From: Dyella sp. GSA-30
GTDB lineage: Bacteria; Pseudomonadota; Gammaproteobacteria; Xanthomonadales; Rhodanobacteraceae
Direction of reading: 5' to 3'
DNA length: 64,000 nt
Assembly (NCBI RefSeq): GCF_027924605.1
Contig: NZ_AP027042.1
Location: 2,767,524 to 2,831,523, forward strand
Below the pieces are notes generated by a model that saw nothing but the letters and a program-made list of their open reading frames with translations, was not told the DNA's origin and did no database searches. Both the position numbers and the translations under genes were made by a program. Below are positions 36,750-47,600 of the stretch, piece after piece (the stretch's first letter is position 1; each line of letters starts with the position of its first letter).

Positions 36750-39623
36750 ATGAGCAAGGATTACAAGAGCACCATCCATCTGCCGCAGACGGAATTTCCG
36801 ATGCGCGGCGATCTGCCCAAGCGCGAGCCGAACTGGCTGGCGGAATGGGAGAAGGTGGACCGCTATGCGCAGATTCAGGCGCAGACCGCCGGTCGCGACA
36901 AGACGTTCGTGCTGCACGACGGCCCGCCCTATGCCAACGGCATGATTCACCTGGGCCATGCGGTCAACAAGGTGCTCAAGGACGTCGTGGTCAAGTCCAA
37001 GCTGATGGCCGGCTATCGCTCGCCTTACGTGCCCGGCTGGGACTGCCACGGCTTGCCGATCGAAATCGCCATCGAAAAGAAATTCGGCCGCGTCGGTGAC
37101 AAGCTGGATGCCGACGCCTTCCGCCAGAAGTGCCGCGAATATGCGCAACAGCAGATCGATCTGCAGCGCACCGACTTCAAGCGGCTTGGCGTGCTGGGCG
37201 ACTGGCAGAATCCGTACCGCACCATGGACGCCAAATACGAAGCGGACATGCTGCGTGCATTGGGCAAGATCGTCGAGAACGGGCACGTCGTGCGCGGCGC
37301 CAAGCCGGTGTACTGGTGCTTCGACTGCGGCTCGGCACTGGCCGAGGCGGAGATCGAGTACGGCGATAAGGTCTCGCCGGCCGTCGACGTAGCCTACGAT
37401 GCCGTCGATGCAAAAGCGCTGGCGGCGAAGTTCGGTGTCGATGCCGGCGATGCGATCGTCGCCATCCCGATCTGGACCACCACGCCGTGGACGCTGCCGG
37501 AAAGCCAGGCCGTCTCGCTCGGTGCGGCGATCGACTATGTGCTGATCAAGGCACCCAAGCGCGACGGGCGCGAGGTGTGGGTCGTGGTCGCGCAGCGCCT
37601 GGCCGATAAGGTCGCGCACCGCTATATGCAGGTCGAGCACGCCGAGCAGGTGGCGGGCAGTGTCGCGGTAGCGGGTGCGGAACTCGATCGCGTCGCTCTG
37701 CGTCATCCGTTCTATCCGCGCGAAGTGCCGGTGATTCTTGGCGACCACGTGTCGGATGAAGACGGTACCGGTGCAGTGCATACCTCGCCCGATCATGGCG
37801 CGGAAGATTTCGTCGCCGCCAAGCCGTATGGCATCGACACGCTCAACTACATCGGTTCGCGCGGCACGTACGGCGACAACACGCCGAACGTGGGCGACAC
37901 CGTGCTGGTCGGTCAACATATCTGGAAGGCCAACGATCAGATCGTCGAGTTGCTGCGCGAGCGTGGCGTGCTGCTGGCGTTTGCCAAGATCGAGCACAGC
38001 TATCCCAATTGCTGGCGCCACAAGACGCCGGTGATCTTCCGCGCGACGCCGCAGTGGTTTATCAGCATGGAGCAGAAGGGTCTGCGCAAGACCTCGCTCG
38101 ATGCGATCAAGACCGTGCGCTGGATCCCCGGCTGGGGTGAGGAGCGCATCTCCGGCATGATCGCCGACCGCCCGGACTGGTGTATCTCGCGCCAGCGTAC
38201 CTGGGGCGTGCCGATCGCGCTGTTCGTGCACAAGACAACGCAGGATCCGCATCCCGATTCCGTCGCGCTGCTCGAAAAAGTCGCGCAGAAGGTGGAGCAG
38301 GGCGGTATCGATGCGTGGTTCGCACTCGACCCGGTCGAGCTGCTGGGCGCGGACGCGGACAACTACGAAAAAGTCACCGACGTACTCGATGTGTGGTTCG
38401 ATTCGGGTACGAGTCACTTCACCGTGGTCGGCCAGCGTCCCGAGCTGCAGCAAGGCACCGCGAGCGAATACAAGGTGATGTACCTGGAAGGCAGCGATCA
38501 GCATCGCGGCTGGTTCCATTCTTCGTTGCTCACCTCGGCGGCCATCTACGCGCGTGCGCCCTACCAGGAAGTGCTCACCCACGGCTTCACCGTGGATGCG
38601 CAGGGCCGCAAGATGTCCAAGTCGCTGGGCAACGGTATCGAGCCGCAGGACATCATGAAGAACCTGGGTGCGGACATCCTGCGCCTGTGGATCTGCTCGA
38701 CCGACTACCGCAACGAAATGTCGCTGTCGGACGAAATCCTGAAGCGCGTGGCCGATACGTATCGCCGTATCCGTAACACTGCACGCTTCCTGCTCGGTAA
38801 CCTGGATGGTTTCGATCCGGCGACGCAGTTGCTGCCGGTGACCGACAGCGTGTTGCTCGACCAGTGGGCCGTGCAGCAGGCCTACGACACACAGCAGGCA
38901 GTGGCGGCCGCATACGATCGTTACGACTTCCCGGAAATCGTGCAGCGCGTGCAGAATTTCTGCACCAACGAAATGGGCGCGCTGTATCTGGACATCACCA
39001 AGGACCGGCTCTACACGATGCCGGAAAACAGCCATGGTCGCCGCAGTGCGCAGAGTGCGATGTATCGCATCCTCGAAGCCCTGGTGCGCTGGCTGGCGCC
39101 GATGCTGAGTTTCACCGCCGAGGAAATCTGGCAGCACATGCCGGGCAAGCGCAGCGAAAGCGTGATGTTCGAGACCTGGTACGACGGTCTGGCCGCGACG
39201 CAGGGTTCGCCCGAACAGCGCCGTTACTGGTCCGATCTGTTGGTCATTCGCGACACCGCTTCGCGTGTGCTCGAAGAGATGCGCAAGGGTGGTCAGATCG
39301 GCGCGTCGCTCGAAGCGAAGCTCGCCATTCACGCCGACCAGGCCGTCGTGTCGCGTTACGCGTCGGCGATGGAAGAGATGCGTTTCTTCTTCATCACCTC
39401 CGATCTGCGTCTGGATGTTGCCGGCGGTCAGCCGGAGACGGCAGTGCTCACCGAGCTGGAAGGGGCCGATGTGTGGGTGTCGGCCACGGTCAGCGAAGCG
39501 CCCAAGTGCATCCGCTGCTGGCATCGTCGCGACGACGTCGGTACGCATGCCGAGCATCCGGAGCTGTGCGGCCGTTGCGTGAGCAATGTCGACGGTCCGG
39601 GCGAAGATCGCCATTACTTCTAA
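36750..39623 (+). CDS. ileS: Isoleucyl-tRNA synthetase
   Basis: 957 residues, class Ia. HIGH motif as HLGH (67-70) within [25 protein letters not shown] at 621-625, editing domain segments such as [15 protein letters not shown], and a C-terminal zinc-binding end [20 protein letters not shown]. Charges tRNA-Ile. The bacterial type is shown by the C-terminal zinc module and by [10 protein letters not shown] terminator-like hairpin directly follows, separating it from lspA. Confidence 0.97.
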   Translation: MSKDYKSTIHLPQTEFPMRGDLPKREPNWLAEWEKVDRYAQIQAQTAGRDKTFVLHDGPPYANGMIHLGHAVNKVLKDVVVKSKLMAGYRSPYVPGWDCHGLPIEIAIEKKFGRVGDKLDADAFRQKCREYAQQQIDLQRTDFKRLGVLGDWQNPYRTMDAKYEADMLRALGKIVENGHVVRGAKPVYWCFDCGSALAEAEIEYGDKVSPAVDVAYDAVDAKALAAKFGVDAGDAIVAIPIWTTTPWTLPESQAVSLGAAIDYVLIKAPKRDGREVWVVVAQRLADKVAHRYMQVEHAEQVAGSVAVAGAELDRVALRHPFYPREVPVILGDHVSDEDGTGAVHTSPDHGAEDFVAAKPYGIDTLNYIGSRGTYGDNTPNVGDTVLVGQHIWKANDQIVELLRERGVLLAFAKIEHSYPNCWRHKTPVIFRATPQWFISMEQKGLRKTSLDAIKTVRWIPGWGEERISGMIADRPDWCISRQRTWGVPIALFVHKTTQDPHPDSVALLEKVAQKVEQGGIDAWFALDPVELLGADADNYEKVTDVLDVWFDSGTSHFTVVGQRPELQQGTASEYKVMYLEGSDQHRGWFHSSLLTSAAIYARAPYQEVLTHGFTVDAQGRKMSKSLGNGIEPQDIMKNLGADILRLWICSTDYRNEMSLSDEILKRVADTYRRIRNTARFLLGNLDGFDPATQLLPVTDSVLLDQWAVQQAYDTQQAVAAAYDRYDFPEIVQRVQNFCTNEMGALYLDITKDRLYTMPENSHGRRSAQSAMYRILEALVRWLAPMLSFTAEEIWQHMPGKRSESVMFETWYDGLAATQGSPEQRRYWSDLLVIRDTASRVLEEMRKGGQIGASLEAKLAIHADQAVVSRYASAMEEMRFFFITSDLRLDVAGGQPETAVLTELEGADVWVSATVSEAPKCIRCWHRRDDVGTHAEHPELCGRCVSNVDGPGEDRHYF

Positions 39624-39631
39624 GACGCAAG

Positions 39632-39661
39632 GGCGCACCTCAAGGGTGCGCCTGATTTTTT
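39632..39661 (+). terminator. Terminator-like hairpin between ileS and lspA
   Basis: GGCGCACC-tcaag-GGTGCGCC followed by TGATTTTTTC; 8-bp GC stem with T-run, 8 bp after the ileS stop. Confidence 0.7.
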
Positions 39662-39679
39662 CTTCGACCGAGTTTGTTC

Positions 39680-40177
39680 ATGTCGCCCAAACCCTCTGCT
39701 CTGTCCTGGCTGTGGCTTACCGCCGTGGTCATCGTGCTCGATCAGCTCAGCAAGGTCTGGGCATTGAGCGCGTTGCAGCCACCCGGTGTACCGCACCCGG
39801 TCATCCCCGGGTTGCTTAACTGGACCCTGGCCTTCAATACCGGCGCGGCGTTCAGTTTCCTGGCCAATAGCGCGGGCTGGCAGCGCTGGTTTTTCGTGGC
39901 GTTGGCGCTGGTGATCGGCGTGACGCTGGTGGTGTGGCTGTCGCGCATCTCGCGCCGCGACTGGCGTACGGCAGTACCGCTGGCGATGATCATCGGCGGC
40001 GCCTGGGGTAACGTCATCGATCGCCTGCATCAGGCCAAGGTCACCGACTTTATCCACGTGCATTACTACGACAGCTGGGATTTTGCAGTTTTCAATGTGG
40101 CCGATTCGGCCATTACGGTTGGGGCGGTCATGCTGATCGTATTCGGCTTGTTTACAAAGCAGGCTTCGCAGCCCTAA
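39680..40177 (+). CDS. lspA: Lipoprotein signal peptidase (signal peptidase II)
   Basis: 165 residues from ATG 39680 (TTG 39674 would add MF). Four-helix inner-membrane aspartyl protease that removes signal peptides from prolipoproteins after lipidation. Catalytic aspartates Asp114 in GNVIDRLHQ and Asp142 in NVADSAI; NTGAAFSFLAN is also conserved. Natural partner of envelope lipoproteins such as the bamC product. Between ileS and ispH as in E. coli. Confidence 0.95.
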   Translation: MSPKPSALSWLWLTAVVIVLDQLSKVWALSALQPPGVPHPVIPGLLNWTLAFNTGAAFSFLANSAGWQRWFFVALALVIGVTLVVWLSRISRRDWRTAVPLAMIIGGAWGNVIDRLHQAKVTDFIHVHYYDSWDFAVFNVADSAITVGAVMLIVFGLFTKQASQP

Positions 40178-40240
40178 CAAAGCTGAACGTCCCGACGTGC
40201 GATAATCCCTTCAAAGCAGCCAACGAGCTTCCCCAGCCCC

Positions 40241-41200
40241 ATGGACATCCTTCTCGCCAATCCCCGCGGCTTCTGCGCCGGCGTCGATCGCGCCATCGCC
40301 ATCGTCGAGCGGGCGCTCGAATCGTATGGCGCGCCGATTTACGTGCGTCACGAGGTTGTGCATAACCGCTATGTGGTCGACAAGCTGCGGGCGGGCGGGG
40401 CGGTATTCGTCGAAGAGCTCGACGAAGTGCCGGATGGTTCCACTGTCATTTTCAGTGCGCACGGCGTGTCCAAGGCCGTGCGTGAAGAAGCCGAAAGCCG
40501 CAACCTGAACGTTTTCGACGCGACCTGTCCGCTGGTCACCAAGGTACATATGGAAGTGGCGCGCCTCGGGCGCGGCGGGCGCAGCGTGGTGCTGATCGGC
40601 CATGCCGGCCACCCGGAAGTCGAAGGCACGATGGGGCAGTGGAACCCGGCCAATACGGGCGAGATCCTGCTGGTCGAGTCCGTCGACTGCGTGGCGAAAC
40701 TGCAGCCGAAGTTTCCGCACGAGCTGTCCTATGTCACGCAGACCACGCTGTCGGTCGACGACACCAAGGCGATCATCGCGGCGCTGCGCGAGAAATTCCC
40801 GGACATCGATGGACCGCGCAAGGACGATATCTGCTACGCGACGCAGAATCGCCAGGATGCGGTGCGCCGGCTTGCCGATGCGGTCGATCTGGTCCTGGTA
40901 GTCGGGTCGGTCAACAGCTCCAATTCCAACCGCCTGCGCGAGCTGGCGGAAAAGCAGGGCGTGACGTCCTACCTGATCGACGGTGCCGAGCATATCGAGC
41001 GCAGCTGGCTCGACGGCGTAAAGCGCATCGGCCTGACCGCGGGCGCCTCCGCTCCGGAAAAGCTGGTCCGCGACGTGATCGCCCGCCTGCAGTCCTGGGG
41101 CGGCAACGAGGTGCAGGAACTGGACGGCGAAGCGGAAACCATCACGTTCGCTTTGCCCAAGGAGCTGCGCGTGGTCGGCAGCTCGTCGGCAAGCCTTTAA
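40241..41200 (+). CDS. ispH: 4-hydroxy-3-methylbut-2-enyl diphosphate reductase
   Basis: 319 residues. Terminal step of the MEP pathway, making IPP and DMAPP with a [4Fe-4S] cluster. The three cluster cysteines are Cys12 ([10 protein letters not shown]), Cys96 ([11 protein letters not shown]) and Cys198 ([11 protein letters not shown]), nearly identical to E. coli numbering. His of [22 protein letters not shown] and NSSNSNRL are conserved active-site stretches. Last gene of the murJ-ispH block. Confidence 0.96.
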   Translation: MDILLANPRGFCAGVDRAIAIVERALESYGAPIYVRHEVVHNRYVVDKLRAGGAVFVEELDEVPDGSTVIFSAHGVSKAVREEAESRNLNVFDATCPLVTKVHMEVARLGRGGRSVVLIGHAGHPEVEGTMGQWNPANTGEILLVESVDCVAKLQPKFPHELSYVTQTTLSVDDTKAIIAALREKFPDIDGPRKDDICYATQNRQDAVRRLADAVDLVLVVGSVNSSNSNRLRELAEKQGVTSYLIDGAEHIERSWLDGVKRIGLTAGASAPEKLVRDVIARLQSWGGNEVQELDGEAETITFALPKELRVVGSSSASL

Positions 41201-41213
41201 GCATCCCGACGGC

Positions 41214-41242
41214 TTGCGCCGGTTGGCTTGGCCCCGTAAAAT
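41214..41242 (+). promoter_or_regulatory. Candidate promoter of tRNA-Thr
   Basis: TTGCGC (41214-41219), 17 bp spacer, TAAAAT (41237-41242), 13 bp before the tRNA. Confidence 0.5.
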
Positions 41243-41254
41243 TCCAGATTCACT

Positions 41255-41330
41255 GCCGGAATAGCTCAGTTGGTAGAGCGGCGCATTCGTAATGCGTAGG
41301 TCGTAGGTTCGATTCCTATTTCCGGCACCA
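41255..41330 (+). tRNA. tRNA-Thr (CGT anticodon)
   Basis: Acceptor GCCGGAA pairs with TTCCGGC, then A and encoded CCA. The anticodon loop TTCGTAA gives CGT (decodes ACG). D-arm GCTC..GAGC and T-arm TAGG-TTCGATT-CCTA present. 76 nt. Confidence 0.95.
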
Positions 41331-41343
41331 TTTTTTGCAATTG

Positions 41344-41382
41344 AAACAGCGCATTACACGTTGCAGTGTAGTGCGCTGTTTT
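41344..41382 (+). terminator. Terminator of tRNA-Thr
   Basis: AAACAGCGCATTACAC-gttgca-GTGTAGTGCGCTGTTTT, a 16-bp stem with one mismatch ending in TTTT, 13 bp after the tRNA. Confidence 0.8.
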
Positions 41383-41476
41383 GCTATGAACGGCAGGATT
41401 TTGTAGAACGGCTACGGCAAATTTGTGGCAAGCTACGACCTGCAATTGACGCCTATGCCACGACGGGGAAATAGCC

Positions 41477-41998
41477 ATGCCACTCAAAGCAAGGTTTGTT
41501 GCGGCGATGGTTCTCCTAGCCGCCCACTTACTTCCTGTGGCGTACGGTTCGGAGCCGGCCAAGGGTTATATCTATGACGCAGCCGATGCAGGCGACAACA
41601 GGGCCCTTGTCATCGATGTCGTTACCCGTAACGTGGAAATTCAGAGTAAAGCCAAAGCACACATTGACGCGCCACTTGGCGATCTTGGTGGCGGCTACGA
41701 CGATTGCGGAAATGAAAAGTTCTTTTGCCTGACTGGCCTACTTGAGATCGTCATTCCAAAGGCCATGCCGATGAAGCAGTGGGGGTATCACGGGTTGTTT
41801 TGCAAAGGCGTCGCTCAGCCGAGAGGCGATATCTATCGCATCGCGTGTCGCTCATCCAAGTATCGTGGGCACCCCACTTATACGTACTCGCGCTCGCGTG
41901 GTGTCCTATCCATTGATAGTTCACCTATAGGCGGGGCACGAGGTGGATTCCAGCTGCGCGGCGAATATGGGCTGTTTTCACCTGGTAGTAATCCCTAG
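41477..41998 (+). CDS. Exported hypothetical protein, no family recognised
   Basis: 173 residues with a signal peptide (MPLKARFVAAMVLLAAHLLP up to about VAYG-SEP). The mature part has four cysteines (DDCGNEKFFCLTG, LFCKGVA, RIACRSS), which could form two disulfides, and ends in a basic, Tyr/Gly-rich tail. I do not recognise it. It is an orphan between tRNA-Thr and the pilus cluster, with A/T-richer DNA than the neighbouring genes and a weak start region, which suggests a late arrival at a tRNA 3' end. No integrase or attachment repeat was found. Confidence 0.6.
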   Translation: MPLKARFVAAMVLLAAHLLPVAYGSEPAKGYIYDAADAGDNRALVIDVVTRNVEIQSKAKAHIDAPLGDLGGGYDDCGNEKFFCLTGLLEIVIPKAMPMKQWGYHGLFCKGVAQPRGDIYRIACRSSKYRGHPTYTYSRSRGVLSIDSSPIGGARGGFQLRGEYGLFSPGSNP

Positions 41999-42273
41999 CC
42001 GAACGCGAGGTCGCTCAAGGCGAATAGCCGGGGCGTTGACGGACGCCGAGAGCGGCTTGGGTAACGGCAAGGGCCAAGTGATTCTCTTAGCGTTCCTCCC
42101 CAGTGCGGGCTTTTTTGTGCCTGGAACCCGCCCGAAGGCGTGTGAAGGCCGTCACTCTTGTTCGGGCCGTCGCCGCCGCTCGTCGGCCAATTCCGACCGC
42201 TCATCGGTGGGGGCCTTGGCGGCTGCGCGGCCCCGGTCCACAGTTCGCCCAAGGGCATCCAGGGGGAATCCCA
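41999..42273. other. 275-bp gap before the pilin cluster, no convincing gene
   Basis: GC-rich DNA with no recognised protein on either strand. The minus-strand frame is Pro/Arg-rich without a credible start and looks like a chance reading or a repeated element. The ribosome site AGGGGGAA for pilV lies at its right end (42261-42268). Confidence 0.4.
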
Positions 42274-42801
42274 ATGCGGGTTATATCGCGCCAGCGAGGC
42301 GTCTCGCTGATCGAAGTGCTTGTGGCGATCGTCATCTTCAGCGTCGGCGTACTCGGCCTGGCGTTGTTGCAGATCAAGGGCGCTCAATTCACCAAACAGG
42401 CTGGGTCGCGCAGCTACGCCATTATCCAGGTGCGTAGCCTGATCGATGCGATGCGCGCCAACCCGACCGTAGCGGTACTGCCGCAGACGGCGGCCGATCA
42501 GTCGGCACCGACCGCGAGCGAGTGTCCTTATTGTTTCTCCGGCTCGACGCCGCCGACGCTGATCGATTGCTCCGCGGGCTGCACGCCGCAGCAGATAGCC
42601 AGCAACGATATCAGCCAATGGATCAATCGCCTGAAGAGTGCCGCGCCGGGACCGGTTGGCGGCAATCTGGCCACGGTGACCTGGAATGGATCGCTTGGCC
42701 AGTACCAGATAACCGCACATTGGTCCGGTGGCTCCGTCGATACCAACACGACGACCAGCGCAAACGATGATCTCTCCTACACATTGAACTACATGCCATG
42801 A
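42274..42801 (+). CDS. pilV: Type IV pilus minor pilin PilV
   Basis: 175 residues from ATG 42274. Prepilin leader MRVISRQRG, cleavage before Val10, and the N-terminal helix VSLIEVLVAIVIFSVGVLGL with Glu at +5 (Glu14). The body has cysteine pairs (ECPYCFSG, DCSAGCTP). Minor pilin that helps nucleate the pilus and place PilY1 at its tip. First gene of a run with overlapping or near-overlapping starts; AGGGGGAAT 5 bp before the ATG. The longer in-frame extension upstream has no prepilin signal. Confidence 0.88.
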   Translation: MRVISRQRGVSLIEVLVAIVIFSVGVLGLALLQIKGAQFTKQAGSRSYAIIQVRSLIDAMRANPTVAVLPQTAADQSAPTASECPYCFSGSTPPTLIDCSAGCTPQQIASNDISQWINRLKSAAPGPVGGNLATVTWNGSLGQYQITAHWSGGSVDTNTTTSANDDLSYTLNYMP

Positions 42802-43919
42802 AGCGACCCGAGTCCATGCAACGGCGGTCCCGGCAGTTGGGCGTTTCGCTGATCGAGCTGTTGGTAGCGGCATTGCTCGGTCTGATCGTGGTCGCGGGCC
42901 TGATTCAGGTACTTCTGGCCAATCGCCGTGCGTATCAGGTGCAGCAGGGCAGCAACTATCTGCAGCAGAACCTGCGCTTTGCCAACGACACCGTCAGCTG
43001 GTCGGTGCGCATGGCCGGCTTCTGGGGCGGCGTGTTACCGAACGAAATCCAGGGGCTGACCGATGGCACCGGGGCTTCGTCCTGCAACGACGCCTGGCTG
43101 CTGGCCGCACAGAATGCCACCGGTTCGGGTAGCGTGTACGGTGTCGATGGCGGCGCTAAATTCCCTGTCACCGGGTGCGTCAACGACGCCAACTATGTGC
43201 CTGGCAGCGACGTGCTGGTAGTGCGCTATGCCGATGCGGACCCTTGTGCCGTGGATACCGGCGCGACCGCACTCGATACCAGTACCTGCCTGCCGGCATC
43301 CACCTATTACCTGGCCGCAAACGTCGGTCAGACGGGGCAGATCTTCAAGGCATCCGCCTCGGTACCGACGCTACCGGGCAGTACGCATCGCTATGTCTAT
43401 CCGTATCGGGTGGACATGTATTACCTGCAGCCGTGTTCCGATACCAGCGGTGGCAATTGTTCGGCAACGAGCGACGGTGGCACGCCGCAGCCGACCCTGA
43501 TGCGCATGAGCATCAGCGGTGGCAAGTTCCAGGCGTTCCCGATCGTTTCGGGTATCGAGCAGTTGCAATTCGAATACGGTGTGTACATCCCCAGCGGCCA
43601 GCAAAGCGAAGTACCCGCGGTCAATCAATACAAGAGCGCGGCCAAGATGACTGATCAGGACTGGACCAATGTCCTGTCCGTGCGAGTGAGCATGGTGGCC
43701 CGCGGCCGCGAGCGCGACCTGTCCATTCCGCAAACCGGCACGTTCGCCTTGACCGGTACCTGCTCTTACGAAGTGGATGCCGGCGGCAAATTTACGCTTA
43801 CCAGCACGGGTGCCGACTGCGATGGTTTTTCCATGGCAGGGCTGAACCGTCCCGATCAGTTCGTGCGTACGTTGATGCAACAGACCGTGCAGCTGCGTAA
43901 TCGCAGTCGAGGTGGATAA
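42798..43919 (+). CDS. pilW: Type IV pilus assembly protein PilW
   Basis: 373 residues. Prepilin motif QRRSRQLG-VSLIELLVAALL with Glu20 at +5 and a hydrophobic helix through LIQVLLANR; the typical YQVQQGSNYLQQNLRFA and IEQLQFEYGVY segments of PilW follow. Overlaps pilV by 4 bp (ATGA). Minor pilin of the tip complex. Ends two residues beyond LRNRSRGG, with a TAATG overlap into pilX. Confidence 0.88.
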   Translation: MKRPESMQRRSRQLGVSLIELLVAALLGLIVVAGLIQVLLANRRAYQVQQGSNYLQQNLRFANDTVSWSVRMAGFWGGVLPNEIQGLTDGTGASSCNDAWLLAAQNATGSGSVYGVDGGAKFPVTGCVNDANYVPGSDVLVVRYADADPCAVDTGATALDTSTCLPASTYYLAANVGQTGQIFKASASVPTLPGSTHRYVYPYRVDMYYLQPCSDTSGGNCSATSDGGTPQPTLMRMSISGGKFQAFPIVSGIEQLQFEYGVYIPSGQQSEVPAVNQYKSAAKMTDQDWTNVLSVRVSMVARGRERDLSIPQTGTFALTGTCSYEVDAGGKFTLTSTGADCDGFSMAGLNRPDQFVRTLMQQTVQLRNRSRGG

Positions 43920-44656
43920 TGGCTAGTCGCGCTCCTGGTTACGCAACGCTCCGTCGCGCACAGCGCGGCGTCGCACTGTTTATCGGCCTGGTATTCCTTG
44001 TCGTGCTGTCGGTGGTGGCGGTCATTGCCATGCGTGGCACGCTCACTGAAATGCATATGGTCAATAATGTCGCCCAGCATGAGCAACTGTTCGAAGTATC
44101 CGAATCGTTGCGCGATGTCACGGTAGCTTTGTTCGACGACCACACTTTCAACCGTGGCTGGCCTACGACCATGACCGGCGGGACGGTGCCCTCCACCGAT
44201 TTCAGTACGTTTCCGATCTGCGGCTCCAAGCCTATCGGCAGCAGCGGCGTCACCTGCGACATGCTCAAGAGCATGACCATCCGTACCGATGCCACCACCG
44301 GCACGGTCAATCTTTACGCCATTGCCTATCAGACCAGCGAACTTGCCTACGATCCTTCCACCTGGGTCAAGAACAGCAAGCCGGACGTCACCATCACCAG
44401 TTGCACCAGCGGCGATTGCACCAGCGGCGGCACATCCAGCATCTGGGTGCGGCCCGATGGCACCGGCCTGCAGGCCGGCTCGGCCGCGGCGCAGGCTGCG
44501 GGCTATCGGGGGCAGGGCAGTGGTGCCGCCGGTGGTAGCGCAGCCATGTACTTCGAAATTCTGAGCGTGGCGAGCGCCGGCGGTACCGGTCCGACGGATG
44601 CGTCCGCGACCAATGCCATGACGCTCTCGCAATACAAACAGCGCATTGCCAACTGA
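43919..44656 (+). CDS. pilX: Type IV pilus assembly protein PilX
   Basis: 245 residues. RRAQRG-VALFIGLVFLVVLSVVAVIAM is a prepilin helix lacking the +5 glutamate, as is usual for PilX (GspK-like), and MRGTLTEMHMVNNVAQHEQL corresponds to the family's conserved stretch after the helix. Start overlaps the pilW stop as TAATG. Rich in Gly/Ser/Thr in the C-terminal part. Works with PilV, PilW and PilY1 in the tip priming complex. Confidence 0.85.
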   Translation: MASRAPGYATLRRAQRGVALFIGLVFLVVLSVVAVIAMRGTLTEMHMVNNVAQHEQLFEVSESLRDVTVALFDDHTFNRGWPTTMTGGTVPSTDFSTFPICGSKPIGSSGVTCDMLKSMTIRTDATTGTVNLYAIAYQTSELAYDPSTWVKNSKPDVTITSCTSGDCTSGGTSSIWVRPDGTGLQAGSAAAQAAGYRGQGSGAAGGSAAMYFEILSVASAGGTGPTDASATNAMTLSQYKQRIAN

Positions 44657-44692
44657 CCGCACAGCAAGCCCATACCTTTGAAGAGACGGGTC

Positions 44693-47600
44693 ATGAATCG
44701 ATTCCTTCGTCCCAACCAGGCACTACATCGCTCCGCTCGCCGGATGATGTTGGCTGTGCTGTTGATGCTCCTGGCGATATTGCCGCTATCTGCCGCCATG
44801 GCGGCTACGGCGGCCGGCGCGCCGGGTGCTTCCATCGCGGTGAACAAGAACAACAAGACGGCGGTGGGCGGCGACTACACCGCATATCCCACCTTGAACG
44901 CCAGCGCGGTGGCGCCATTGGTGATGCTGGTTATCTCGCGCGACGAGCAGCTGTTCATCAAGGCCTATACCGACTACACCGATCTGGACGGCGACGGCGT
45001 CGTAGACACGACCTACAACGACAAATTCAACTATTCGGGCTACTTCGATTCCAACCTTTGCTACCAGTACGGTACCGCCACTTATAAGGCCAGTGCCAAG
45101 GCGACTGGGACAAACGGTCATCAGTGCGATGGCACAACCTGGAGCGGCAACTTCCTGAACTGGCTGACCATGAGCCGCTTGGATGTCTTGCGCTTGGTGC
45201 TTTACGGCGGTTTGCGTTCCACCGATACGTCGACGGCTACCACGCTTGAGCGTGCGCCGATTCCCAATGACCTGCATGCCTGGGCGAAAGTCTATTCGGG
45301 CACCGATATCAACAATTTCACGCCGTTCACCACAACGATGTCGTTTTGTAACGCGACGTTTGACGACAACGGCAACTACAGCGTCAGTGGCTCACCGCGC
45401 CTGCGCGCTGCAAAGGGTGTATTTTCCGAATGGGGTTCCACGGCCAGTCAGCAGTGCCAATGGCAGACTGGTAGCAAGCCTTCCAACGGAAACAGCAACT
45501 GGTTCGATATTCCCAATCAGTCTTCGACCGGCGGTACGTCATATACCGTACGCGTTCAGGTATGCGATCCGGGTTCGAGCTTCCGCGAGAGTTTTTGCCA
45601 GTCGTACAACAACAGCGGTACGCCCAGCTACAAGCCGGTGGGCCTGCTGCAGCGTTACGGCGAAAACGGCCAGATGCGTTTCGGTCTGATCACTGGCAGT
45701 TATGGCGACCCGCGTTCGGGTGGTGTGCTGCGACGGAACATCGGCAAGCTTGCCGGCAATGTTGCCAACACCGACTGCGGGACCGGGGACGAAATCAGTC
45801 TGCAGACGGGTGTCTTTTGTTCGTCGGCGTTGGCTTCGGGAGCCGAGGGCATCGTCAATGCGCTGAATCGCTTCAATATCGTCAATAACATCGGTAGCTG
45901 GAATGGCACCTGGTCCGATTGCAATACCTACGGCATCAATAACCGTACGGGCGGCAACGGTCATTTGAACAATCCCGGCACCACGTCGAGCTACAGCTGC
46001 GAGGCCTGGGGCAACCCGCTGTCGGAGATGTACGCCGAGGCGCTGAATTACATTGCCGGTGGTACATCTACGGCAGCTTACTTGCCTGGGACTGACCTCA
46101 CTGGTTTGCCGAGCGCGACCTGGTTTGATCCTTACGGCAAGGACAGCAGCGGCAATGTGCGCAATCCGTACTGCGCGCAGTGCAGCATCATCGTGCTGTC
46201 GACAGGTCTGAATTCGTTCGATGGCGACGAGGTGTCCAGTGTTGCCATTCCCAACCTCGGCAGCACCGTTGCTAACGACTCGACCAAGACAGTAGGCACG
46301 CTCGAAGGAATCAACGGCACCTATCTGGTCGGTCGGTCGCTCGATAATCTGGTGGCGACTCAGTCGGCTACGGCAGGCCCGGCGCAGACAGGCGATGCAA
46401 GCGTAGTGGGCAATGCCGCGAACACGCATGAGGACATATGTACCGGCAAGACAGTAGATAATTTGAGCCTGGTGCGCGGGATCTGCCCCGATATTCCGTC
46501 GCAGGAAGGTAGTTACCTGATCGCCGGTCTTGCTTACAAGGCGCGCATTACCGATATGCGGCCCAACTTGAAGACGGCATCGGGCGCGGCCAAACCGTCA
46601 GGCAATCCCAACAATATTCAGACCTATACCGTGGCCTTGGCGGAAAACCTGCCGAAGTTCCAGATTCCGCTCTCAAATGGTAGTTTCAGCATCGTCCCGA
46701 TGTGCCAGGCCAACAATAGCGGTTCGGCCACGGCATCGTCGTCCGATTGGCGTAACTGCTATCTCGGTAACGTGACGATCGGCACCAAGACGTCAATCAT
46801 CTCCCCGTTCTTCGTCTATGGCCGCCCGCAGCTCAGCACCGGCAAGGCCGGTAGTTTCTCGGTGGTATGGGAAGATTCCCAATGGGGTAACGATCACGAT
46901 CTCGATACCGAGGTGATGTTCACCTATTGCGTAGGCGCCCAGTGCAACCTGACGACTACCAATCACGGTAGCTATACCGGCTATGACATCTGCTGGCTGG
47001 CGACATTGTCGACAAGCTCGGTGTGCGGCACCAGTGGTAAGCCTACTATCGGTGAAGACACGGCGCTGGTGCGCATCGAACATTTGTCCGCTTATGCGGG
47101 CAATGCAATGCTCGGTGGTTTTACCGTGACCGGCTCGGACAACGATGGCGTCAAGCGCGATCTGTTGCGTCCCGGTAATCAGGACAACTCCATTCTGACC
47201 CAGAGCAAGAACATACCCAGCACCTGGACGGTGCCCCAGGTCTACAAATTCAAGATCGGTAGCGCACAGGCTCAGGCACTGCAGAACCCGCTTTACTACG
47301 CTGCAAAGTACGGTGGTTTTGCTGCAACCACCGACGCCAATGGCAACGCCATCAACCAGCCTTGCGACAGCACCACGACACCTGCGTGCTCGACGTCCAA
47401 CTGGGATCGCGTGGACAACAACACGGGGCAGCCGACCACGGCCGGTACGGGCGATGGCTTGCCGGATAACTTCTTCCCGGTGCGCAACCCGGCGCAGCTT
47501 GGTGCCCGTCTGGCTGACGTGTTCAACAAGATCCTTGCCCGGTCGGGTTCGGGTACCTCGGCGGCGGTGGTTTCCAGCAGCGCCGCGGGTGAGGGTCTGA

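Noticed and set aside
36105-39638. Minus-strand open frame of about 1180 codons opposite ileS
   Set aside because: It is a shadow of ileS in GC-rich codon usage; the ileS protein is complete and the minus-strand product has no family features.
41995-42873. Minus-strand frame covering the gap before pilV
   Set aside because: Pro/Arg-rich, overlaps pilV and pilW antisense, no ribosome site.
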